DNA of 50,005 nt from Cerioporus squamosus (lineage: Eukaryota > Basidiomycota > Agaricomycetes > Polyporales > Polyporaceae), in contig JABYQS010000231.1 of the NCBI GenBank assembly GCA_022592435.1, positions 1-50,005 on the forward strand, written 5' to 3'. The notes below the pieces were generated by a model that was given only the letters and a program-made list of their open reading frames with translations, did no database searches and was not told where the DNA came from. This document shows, one piece after another, positions 20,846-30,090 of the stretch; the stretch's first letter is position 1; each line of letters opens with the position of its first letter. Made by a program: the position numbers and the translations under genes.

Positions 20846-23683
20846 TCATGATGATACTGGAAATAAGGAGGCGGAAACGAAGCTTAGTCCTTTCTGTAGC
20901 TCATAAGCAGTAACGGGATACGCGATCCTGGCCGGGGAATGTATACGAATGGGTTCGTGCAAGTAAGGCTTGTTATCCGTGTGCAGATAGTAGTCATCGT
21001 CGAACGTCAGGCTTTGGAAATCGATATCATCATGCTTGCTGTGGCATGCCGTCAGATGTTGGGGGATGAAACATTTGGGGACTTGAGTTGTTGTGCTCAC
21101 CGGGTGAAATGATCTTTCAGAGCCAGGATCTTCATGCAACCTGAGCGACAGTGACCACAGCCATAGAAGATCTGCGTCGGGTTTGGGCGCGGGTCAAGGG
21201 CTGCCTCGAGCTCTCGTACTCGGGACGCGTTGTCTGCATCAGAACGCTCAAAGACCGTAACGTGCGTCTCGTCGTCGACGACACCGGTAGTATCGTTCGT
21301 CGTTCCGTGGTAAGTCTGACATAGTAGAGATAGACGATCGTTAGTGCGGTATCGACGACGCTGCCTGAAAACAGGAACGCACCGCCGCCTTCCAGTCAAA
21401 GACGCTGAAGCTCAGCTGCCCATCCCTGCAGCTCTTGCAAATCAGCCGGACCTCACAGGACTCCATCTGCTCGAACGTCACCCTGTCGGGATCTTCTCCG
21501 CAAGCCTCGATCGCCGTGCGCATCCTGTCTACGACAGGGTTGACCGTGAAGACCTTCTGCGTCCACGGGCGAGGCCATTTGAGACGGCAACAAGTGGACA
21601 TGAGTGCTTGGTGGTAATCGGGATCAGCTTCGTCAGAGCCTGAGGACCAACACATGCGTGCGCAGTGATGTGCAAGAGCCTGTTGCTACCGCATTCTCTT
21701 CCAGTGGCAGCGGCTGCAGTCGAAGGTAGCGATGGCCAGCTCGAGGACGGAGACTCCGTCGGGGATGGAGGCGACGGACCGCATGACCGCGGCAGCGAGC
21801 TCGGTCTTGCGTGCCTCCAACCAGGAGTCGATAATACCCGGATACGACTGTACGAGATCAAGCTTCATCTGCTTCGTCAATGCTGCGCGAGGAACGCCTA
21901 GAACCTGGCGAAATGCGTCCGTTTGCGCGGCAAGGTCCGCGAACGTGGGCCGCCAGTCCATCGTCGCGTTCCTAGAACTCTTGCTATCTCCCTCGATCAG
22001 CGCGACCATCTTGTTCATTATTTTGAACCGCCGGCAGAGGGTAACATGGCGCTCCCAAGCCAAGCGGCGCTCCCGCACCCTGCTCAGATGCTCAACAACA
22101 TGCTTACGAATGGTCGTCCAAGCTGTTCCAAGAGACCTGAGTGAGCATTCGGTTGCACACGTCTCTGCGAGATGCAAACACGAACCATGATCAGTCAGTT
22201 CCTGGCTGGTTCGGACGCCTTTCAGCTTCGCGAACTCGCGCTTTTCCCAGGAGTTCATGAGATGCAGGTCGTCACCCCACCCCTCGTCGCACAGTCGCTG
22301 CTTGACACTGGCTTAGTGTGAGCATATGCAAACAGATGCAAAACAGTGCTGAAATGCTTACGTTTCAAGACGGGCATTCCTCAATTTATGCAACTCAGCA
22401 AGTCTATCGCGCTCTTGCCGTAACGTCCAGTGTCTCATATTGTCCGCAAACTCGGGACATCTTAAGAATTTATCGTGTATGCAACAGGTATGAGGCCCAC
22501 TCACCAACTTCCTAACTTTGACGTCTTCAATGGTCTGCGCAACCCACTCATCCCGAGCAGCCGTCGTCGAAAAACCTCGCTTAAACTTGACATGGAACTC
22601 CTCGATCTCTGGCCAATGGTACTGAGGCTCCCGGCACGACCGGTTGAGTCTGAAAGGCGGTAAGCGATGATTGCTGAAAAGAGACAATGCAGTGTACCGC
22701 TGACGTTCGGTAATTATAGTGGACGCTGACGAAACTCTTCAATCCAGTAGCGCGTTGTATATTATCGATGAAGCTCCAACCCGAGAGGCTGTCCGCGACC
22801 CTATCACAAAACACGCAGGATAAGCACAGAACCCTTGGATCGCGGTAGCGTACTCACATGTCGCTCTTACACTTCGGACAGTAGCGGACAAGAAACTCCC
22901 ACATGACGGCCTTGATGTTCGGTTTGAGACAGCCCTCGAGAAGAAGCGACGGTTAACGACGAGATTAGTATGACTAATAGAGCAGGATGACTCACATGGC
23001 AATGAGAGAAGAACATGAGGTTCGCATACGCCGGCTCGCTGAGGAAGGTCGGGCACTGGGGTAGATCCTCGATCTGACGCCGCGCCGCTCTCCAGAACGG
23101 TTCGGACTTCCGGCTCATGAGGAAGGCACGAAAGCCCTTCGTAGTGCGTGCCAGGTTGAGGAGGTCCCGTAAATGCATGAACTTGAATATCTGAGTAGCA
23201 AAACCAACAGCGTTAGCTCGCCGATGTACTGTCCTGCTTGTTGTTCAGCCTACAGACACGCGTATAGTGACGCATTTGCCACCAATTCGCGACACCAATA
23301 TGATGCGACACGCTACCCTGTAACCCTCAGTCCTTCGCGACTTGACGGGTGCAGTATGCGTCGACACGACGTGCATCGGCCAAAAGGCTCGGTAGCCCGC
23401 GAGCGGCTGGCACAAACCGACATCCAACCTCACAGCAATAATAACGATAACGCACCTCTATGAGTATATCTAGAGGCATGTCAGGCATGTTCTGGAGTCC
23501 TCCAAGTCGTCCTCGTATATGGCGGCGAAGTGCGGGAACCTGCGAGGTCGCAGTGTTACTTTGCGTCTGCGCGACAGTAGCCGCTGCCGCGCTGCTTCGA
23601 GTCTGTCGCCCGGCTGTCACTGGAACATCCGCTGCCGCAGCGGACTGGCTGCGCAAGGACTTTGTCTTCTTCCGTAGAGGCAT
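20846..23683 (-). pseudogene. F-box/zinc-module gene copy D, full length with one in-frame nonsense codon
   Basis: Ten exons match copy B in position and phase: 23456-23683, 22996-23190, 22858-22934, 22705-22800, 22505-22649, 22362-22450, 22186-22307, 21383-22122, 21101-21315 and 20846-21038. The joined frame has 700 codons. It shows the F-box (NMPDMPLDILIE, IFKFMHLRDLLNLARTTKGF), CPTFLSEPAYANLMF, RYCPKCKSDM, DWRPTFADLAAQ, FDCSRCHWKRMR, MESCEVRLICKSC and a C2H2 finger (C-x2-C-x12-H-x4-H) before DDDYYLHTDNKPYL. Codon 463 (21686-21688) is TAG where copies B and F have TGG, inside the C-x2-C-x12-H-x-C module. A 50 bp intron over the stop would end in another stop, so splicing does not rescue it. 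Either the gene is recently dead, it makes a 462-residue protein lacking the zinc modules, or the base is an error. Confidence 0.75.
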
Positions 23684-24092
23684 ACTTTTGTTTGGAGGTT
23701 GTAGGCCGTGGTATGGGAGGAAGCCAGGGAAGGGGCAAGCTGGGGTAAGACGCGGGATTCTACTTAACTCAAGGTAGGCGCCAAGGCTGTCCGCGCCGGT
23801 GACTACCACCACTGGAGGTACACATAAGATGCCGCAGTCAGGATGTGTCCCGCATATCCACCGCGCAGCACATCGTCTTATGCGAATTGGCGAAGAAAGA
23901 AGGCTATACCCCATCATACCAGGCTTCAACGGCAGCCCTCTTTCCCTTGCTGCCCGGGAGCACATATGTTCGGCATCGTGATGGATTGTCCACATGCTCA
24001 TATATGTCTGCACGATCTGGTGGATCCATGTGCGAACATCAGGCTGAGATGCGTATGCCCGAATTATTGTGGCAAGAGCGTACCTTGTCAGT

Positions 24093-24240
24093 TCACGGAG
24101 TGGACGGCGACCTGCACGTGGTTCGCGTCTTCGTTACTGGCACAGCGGACGTGTCACTCAGATCGCGAATCATCTTGGACGGAGCGGCGTTCGCGTCGGT
24201 TTCAGCGGTGCCACGTCTCGCCTTCTTGCATGGAGGTCTC
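24093..24240 (-). pseudogene. Second first-exon-like F-box fragment (E2)
   Basis: Just beyond E1 the minus strand reads PPCKKARRGTAETDANAAP and SKMIRDLSDTSA. This resembles the start of copy C (MPPRKKAKHNHARAQADAS, then a Ser/Arg/Asp-rich stretch). There is no initiator ATG in that frame and no F-box follows before the frame ends. It looks like a third, more diverged duplicate of the same exon. Confidence 0.35.
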
Positions 24241-24289
24241 TCGCAGTCGACCTGAGTATTCGCGGGACGTCGATGGTGATGAGTACTTA

Positions 24290-24562
24290 CAACGAGACAA
24301 GCAGAGATCATCCGGGAAAGGGCGTACCTCCAACAGTACGTCCCACTAGCAAGGCATGTTCGGTATTCGAGACCTCGACATCGCGTGCGCGCGTTGCTAC
24401 GAGCAGAAGGGCCAGTGTGCCGTACTTCGCGTCCTCGTCTCCGCGGGGAAGGCCGTGTCATTTCAAGTTGGACGCGTTGTCTCCAGTCGTGCTGCTCTCC
24501 GCCGGGACAGGGGAGCACTCGCCTCAGTGGTTCTGCTCTGCTCTCTTGCGCGGAGGCATTCT
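24290..24562 (-). pseudogene. Duplicated first exon fragment of the F-box family (E1)
   Basis: Starting at 24562 the minus strand reads MPPRKRAEQNH and then stops. Further on, in another frame, ARSNARTRCRGL matches ARSNARARRRGL of copy C. Flanking sequence upstream (about 24575-24650) also resembles the region upstream of copy C (about 20520-20600), so a segment covering promoter and first exon was duplicated. No downstream exon follows. It is a dead fragment. Confidence 0.55.
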
Positions 24563-24946
24563 GCGGTGAGCGAATCTCGAAGAATATTGATATATGAGGG
24601 GCGACATCGTGAGGGTTTGCGACAACAGACGCAAATGGGCAGGTGGGCGCTACATACTTGTTCAAGTGCGACCTTCCTGGTCAGTCTCAGGTTCTCCACG
24701 GGCGATGACGATCATTTGTCACTTCGTATCTACCCTGTCGCTACGAAGTGACTTCAGATGCCCGAGGTAAAGGAGCATTGTGAGTTTGGGTCGTCCGTGA
24801 GGCATCCACTGATTCACTTCCACAGTTCTCGTCAAGACTCTCTTGCGGCGTACCAGCGAGCAACCTTTCCGCTTGCACTGGTTATTTGTCCGCGCCATAA
24901 TTCACCATCTGGGAACAGGAATACCTCCCTACTCTTCTAGCTCATC

Positions 24947-25774
24947 ATGCCTCCGTCAAAGTCGAGAGGCAAAAGGAAAGATTCCGAACCCAGAGCTGAC
25001 ATCGAAGAGCTATCCCGGCAGAAGGCCAGATACTTCATCATGAATCCACGCCGAAGAAAGCCACTACCTCGCAGCAGGCCCCACTGCTCGAGACAAGGCT
25101 ATTGCGAGGTTGTACCAGAACCCTGAGGTCAAGACCGGTTTCCCCTGCGCCGCCACCTTCGTAGGACCTCAGGACGACCCTGACATGCCTTCCTGAGGGC
25201 CGTCGATATCGTGCTGGATAATCCAGAGAGGACAATTGACCAGTGAGTAGTTTCGTTCCTGACTGTGGCATTCACAACGGGTACTATTCTAAGGCTCTGA
25301 GGGCCGCTGACGTGGGGGATTATAAACGTGTATTTCGACTCCACGCCGCTACCTCTGGCCTTATGGTCTTCAGCGAGCACAAGGTTCGCAAGCCCTTCAA
25401 AGACCGCGAAGACTTGCGCATGCAAGTAGCCGTTCGTTCCCGTCAGATGTGAGTTTGTCTCCTGTCTGTCGAGAAGCTGCCTACATGGTCTCCTGCAGCT
25501 ATCGTGACTGGATGAGTAAGAACTTGCCCACCCCGTCCGACGATGTCAGCCTCACTTGGCAGGCTGCTGCCCAGGAACATCCGACTACTCCCCACCCTTC
25601 TCGCATCCCTTCCACATCGATGCAGACTATAACCCCTGACGTCACTGAGAATCTTTTGTCAAAACCCGATGATCTACTCCGGATGAAGTTCCTACACGAG
25701 GCGAACACTCCAGACAAGGATGCCGGGCAGGTTGAGTCGTATGTGAAGAAGGCGATCTGGAGATGTGGTGTATA
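24947..25774 (+). pseudogene. Decaying gene of unknown family
   Basis: I do not recognise this family. The frame opens at 24947 with MPPSKSRGKRKDSEPRADIE, a basic start. Coding-like blocks then follow in changing frames: ARDKAIARLYQNPEVKTGF, RAVDIVLDNPERTIDQ, GDYKRVFRLHAATSGLMVF with SEHKVRKPFKDREDL, and, after an intron at about 25450-25499, YRDWMSKNLPTPSDDVSLTW through to VESYVKKAIWRCGV and a stop at 25774. At least two frame changes (near 25030 and near 25190) cannot be explained by normal introns. The late blocks look well preserved. It may be one member of a lineage-specific repeated gene family. Confidence 0.4.
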
Positions 25775-26155
25775 ATGTCCTGTTCGAGGCATCTGAGGAC
25801 GCTATCCCTCACGACGAGACCGGTATGCGGGTCTTCCTCCCATGTCGTTCTGTAGCCGTCTTTGTGCTGGAACCTCGGTTCATCGGTCATTTGGTACATA
25901 CATATCCAGATGTCGTTTTGAAACAACAATGCTCGCGTCGATACGCTGAGTGAGACGAGTATGAGCGTACTTCTGAACGTCTCGGACGGTGTGGTCGGGC
26001 GATAGATGCCTTTTGAGTCCCAGAGGGTTGTTCCGATGAGCAATATGGCATAGTACAGCCTTATCCGACATACATGAGATAAACATCCAAATGTCCCGAT
26101 AGCAACGGCTTTCCTCCCTAGTCTATGTGTACAACAGATATCCAACCCTCAGGCC
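25775..26155. other. Intergenic stretch, nothing recognised
   Basis: Convergent 3' flank between the decaying gene and the MFS transporter. Short open frames have no motif. Confidence 0.4.
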
Positions 26156-28075
26156 TCAGTCGCGATACTTCCTGATCCGCTTGACCATCCAGCTCCCAAA
26201 GCCGGACAGGACGAGCATAAATACGACCCACATGTATCCACCCAGCAGATGCTTCTTCGCCGAGATCGCGAACAGCGAGCTGATCACCGTCGGTCCTACC
26301 GCCGCCGCGAGAGACTGCGCGAGCTCCGCAAGCCCGTTCGCCGTCCCGAGAGATGCGTGTCCAGGCGTGTGGTCCCTTGTGAGAATCATAATGATTCTGT
26401 TGATGGTTACAGATGGTTAGTCCAGACCCGTCGGAGAAGACAGTCTGCGACGTACGAAAAGGCGAGACACCCGAGCCTCGACAGGAACAGAGTGAGTGCG
26501 ATGCTCGCCCACTCCGCAGCGCTGCCCGACCTGTACTTCTCCTCGTTGAAGCCGTCGACAGGTGTAACAGTAGCCACGGACGCCTGCGCAACCCAAGATG
26601 CGAGCGGCATGGAGAGGAAACACGCCGACCACGCGAGCATGGCGAAGTCGAACACGTTGAGCGTACCGAACCGCCGGAGCAGCACAGGCATGCAAAGCTT
26701 CAGAGGGATGGACACGGCTCCCATACTGGACAGGGCGCGGCCAATTTGCGAGGGCTGCACATGGAGGACATATTATTATCAGCGTGCTTGGACATGGAAA
26801 GATCCGGGGGAGGGAGGACGTACAGAGAGCGCGAGTCCACCTTGTTCGAGGGGGCTGTAAGCCATCAGGACAAAACCGCTGGTGAACGCAGAGCCTGCAA
26901 AGCCCAGCGCACTGCTGGAGCCGAAGACTGCCCGGAGTACGGGTATCGAGAGCAGCTCCCTGACGCTATGTGGTTTGACGTCCTCCTCGGGTATGTCGAT
27001 GATGGCGTCGCTCGACGTGGCCGCTACCGCTGGTTCCTCGTCTATGATTGGCAGTTTGTGCCTTCCAGGAAGGGTCTGTGGGTGTAGTTCGGTGATCTGT
27101 CTCCTCCGGAACGGACAGCCCACATACCTCTTCCAGAACAAATACGGACAAGAGCGCAGCGCCCGCAGATAGGAGCGAGGAAATGAGACATGGCAGGAGG
27201 TAGGGATACTTCTGCCAAAGCGGACTAGAGAACACATCTGGCCATCGTTTGGCGGGGTTCTCGAATGTCCCTCCGATCAAGGGGCTGCCAAGTTGTTGTC
27301 AGCGTACTCACCACGCAAAGTACACTCTCTCGGAGGTGTGACTTGTTGGATAAGTAGGAGCTTACCCGATAACGAAGCCTAGGGCGGATATGATATCGTA
27401 CAGCGGGAATGCAATGGACTCGTTGGTCTCGTCGCAGAGCTCTCCAACGACCGAGTGGATGGCACCGGTGATGCCGTAGAAGAAGCCAGCTGCGCACAAT
27501 GTGAGCCTGACAGCAAGCTCGCTCATCGGAATGTTTACTAACCAAGCATACGGTTGAGGATGAGGCCTGCGAGGGAACCCGATAAACCAAAGCCAAGCGT
27601 GAAGAACGCGGTCACGGCGGTTCCGAGGAAGATGACGGGTCTCCGACCCCAGCTGTCTGTGCAACCAGAGGCCAATCAGTCTGGAGCGACGGCGTTATAG
27701 CCAGGGTCCGGTCGCACCAGAGAGTCGTCCCCAGACGAACATACTGATAAAGGTCGCCACAGAGGCGACACTATGCTGCGGTGCTCCTAATTCAGCAATC
27801 TGCGGTCCGATTCCGCAGCGACAGTTACTGACCGTTACACCGCTGTAGTATCCTGTGTCTGCGCCTTCCGACGCGGCCAGTTTGCCTACCAGGACGTTGT
27901 AGTAGGGCATGGATTGGGTGTGGGCAATAGGCAGGGTGAGCTTGATCGCATAGATGACTGCAAGCTGAAACTTGGGCAGCGGGTTTGGCTTGGCCTTCGC
28001 CTTCTTTGCGACAAGAGGTTCCGTCTCATGGTGCGACCCAGGTCGTACAGAGGTGCTCCGGGAGCGTACGGTCAT
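26156..28075 (-). CDS. Major facilitator superfamily transporter
   Basis: Exons 27833-28075, 27718-27775, 27543-27656, 27366-27489, 27128-27284, 26824-27075, 26456-26754 and 26156-26396 give 495 residues. The first membrane span region is KFQLAVIYAIKLTLPIAHTQ. The loop between spans 2 and 3 contains GRLSDSWGRRPV, the MFS motif A (G-x3-D-x2-GRR), split by an intron. Spans continue with IFLGTAVTAFFTLGFGLSGS, LICFxx-type helices, and LLPCLISSLLSAGAALLSVF. A hydrophilic central loop (about residues 265-310, rich in Asp, Glu and Pro) separates the two six-span halves. The C-terminal half includes GPTVISSLFAIS. Plasma- or vacuole-membrane transport of a small solute driven by a proton gradient is expected; the substrate is unknown. 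It is divergent from the BI-1 gene. Confidence 0.85.
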
Positions 28076-28460
28076 GGTGGTGGTCGGGTGGGTTAGCGGG
28101 GGGGATAGCGGGGGAACTGCACTTCGGTGGTCATGAGTAGGTGGTCTATAACGAGGTTACTTTGCGGTCGTAGTCAGCATGGGTGGTGGTATCTGTGATG
28201 GACGGTGTTGCGCATTCCATGCATAGCGCGTGTGGCAAGTTTGCGTGCTTGTTCGGTCAATTGACGATATATAACCCTAACCCCAGCCCACGCTAGCATC
28301 GAAAGCAGTGCAAACACGTGGGTCCTTCTAGAACCGACGTCAGAGTACTAATAGCCGCCCGTTTGCAGGGGAACTGCGACAACTGCGCTTGCTTTTCCCC
28401 TGCTTTCCCTTTACTCTCTATCACCACCACCTCTCTGCTACGACTACGTTTACGAACAGC
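28076..28460. promoter_or_regulatory. Divergent promoter region between MFS and BI-1 genes
   Basis: These 385 bp lie between two opposed start codons. A TATA-like ATATATAA lies at about 28267-28274, roughly 190 bp before the BI-1 start, and is followed by CCCTAACCCC, which resembles a telomere-type repeat or Tbf1-like site. CT-rich tracts precede the BI-1 start, as is common in fungal promoters. Confidence 0.35.
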
Positions 28461-29728
28461 ATGGACTACCACAGCAATCCCCCACCACCGTACCCAGGTA
28501 CTGGTGCGAAGGTGCCGCCAGGATATGATGAGGCGTCGCAACCGCTCCTCGGGAACTCGAGCGCAGCAGGTAGGGCGGGCATATACCATCAGCCTGGTCC
28601 AGGGGAGATCCCGGACGACTTCTTGGTGAGTTGAGCGAGCTCAGCTTCACGTTCTTTGACTTACCTTCGCAAACGGCAGTACGGGGCCACTGTCGCGGAG
28701 TGCGCTCTTCAAATCAGGAATGAGTTCGTACGCAAAGTGTATACCATCCTATGTGAGTTTGTCATATCCACATGTCTCAGTGCGCATTGACTCATATGCC
28801 ACTTCACAGTCTGCCAGATTGTAAGTCGACTTGCGTCTATGGATATCAGTATCCTGATATGGGGATAGGTGGCCACTACGATCGTCGCGGGGTTCATTTC
28901 AAGGTCTCCGGAGGCGGTCTTCTGGGTTGTTACACAGTATGTCCCCTCATCTCATAGATCTCACACCCAACATTCCTGACCGAAAATCGCAGCTCTTGGT
29001 CCTTCTACGTTCCTATGTTCGGAACTCTCATCAACCTCGGTCTCCTTTACTGGAAGAGACATAGCGTACCGCTCAACTACGTGCTCTTGTCGACGTTCAC
29101 CCTACTTGAGGCGTTCACCCTGGGTATCATGACAGCGTTCTTCGAGAGCGAGGTCGTGCTGCAGGCTCTGTAAGTGCATGCACTGGTCGGTCCACCTACC
29201 GCAGCATCTGACACAGCGTCCCCGCAGGCTGATCACTGTCGGGGTCTTCCTCGGGCTCACGCTCTTCACATTCCAGTCCAAGTATGACTTCTCCGGCATG
29301 GGTTCTTGGCTGTTTGCCGGACTTATCGCGCTCAGTAAGTGCCTCCGTATGTCTACGTGCCATTCCATGCTTATAGTACTTTCAGTGATGACCGGCATTG
29401 TCGGATGGTTCATCCCCTTCAGCCGGACGACAGATCTCATCTTCGCGGCTGGCGGCTGCCTGCTCTTCAGCGGTTACGTCGTCTACGATACCTACATGAT
29501 CACGAAGAGACTTTCGCATGACGAGTATATTGCTGCGGCTATCAGCCTGTACCTGGAGTAAGTGCCCATGTGTCTCCGTCGATATCAGTCACTTATCGCG
29601 TGCAATCGTTCTATAGCTTTATCAATCTTTGTGAGTTATCTTCTATACGCCAGCTCCAGATACCCTGCTGACAGGTATTTCCAGTCATCAATATCCTCCG
29701 TCTCTTGAACGACGCCCAGAGGGATTGA
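28461..29728 (+). CDS. BAX inhibitor-1 (TMBIM) family membrane protein
   Basis: Nine exons, 28461-28625, 28680-28752, 28810-28820, 28869-28936, 28993-29169, 29228-29334, 29386-29557, 29617-29630 and 29685-29728, give 276 residues. The N-terminus is Pro- and Gly-rich and cytosolic. Seven membrane spans follow, with VRKVYTILFCQI, FIPFSRTTDLIFAAGGCLLF and YVVYDTYMITKRLSHDEYI. The C-terminal block AAISLYLDFINLFINILRLL is the usual BI-1 ending. Members sit in ER, Golgi or vacuole membranes, affect calcium leak and protect against stress-induced death; in yeast the homologue is Bxi1. Exons three (11 nt) and eight (14 nt) are very small but needed to keep the frame and conserved residues. Confidence 0.9.
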
Positions 29729-30090
29729 GTACCCCCATGCAGCGACCGGCCAAGAACACCTGCTTCATCTGTCCTTCCTTCACTAGTCCTCGCTTTGACT
29801 CTGGATGTAAAGTATATCGTAATCCTATGACAATGCGGACCTCATTTCTTTGGTATCCAGCCGAGTTGCATCGCTATGTGTGATCGGTGTCTGGGTGGTG
29901 GCCCGGTGGTATAGTGGCAGTGATACCGGTCCACCGGCGCGGACACCGTTGGCGCCTACCTTGATATGTAGGATCCCCGCGCCTTCCCATCCTTCTCCCG
30001 AACCGCGACCTACACTCGAAGCACAAGGATGCCTCCACGAAGAAGACCAAGCTTTCAAGGTGGCAGTCTGCAGCCGCAACAGATGTCTTC
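29729..30090. other. Intergenic stretch upstream of F-box copy F, with frameshifted original start
   Basis: The BI-1 3' flank occupies the left part. From 30029 the sequence aligns with the first codons of F-box copy D (MPLRKKTK), but a one-base loss after the fourth codon throws the frame off, so the original start of copy F is probably dead. A GC-rich hairpin-like stretch with CCGGT and ACCGG arms sits at about 29905-29955. Confidence 0.4.

Noticed and set aside
21637..21686. A 50 bp intron that would remove the nonsense codon of F-box copy D
   Set aside because: Splicing there leads straight into another stop, removes the conserved LAHHC residues, and no paralogue has an intron at this place.
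28270..28285. CCCTAACCCC as a telomeric remnant
   Set aside because: Less than two repeat units and no further telomere-like sequence nearby.
29900..29990. tRNA-like sequence (TGGTATAGTGG resembles a tRNA box A)
   Set aside because: No box B, no T-arm and no acceptor stem follow within tRNA distance; it reads better as a GC-rich hairpin.
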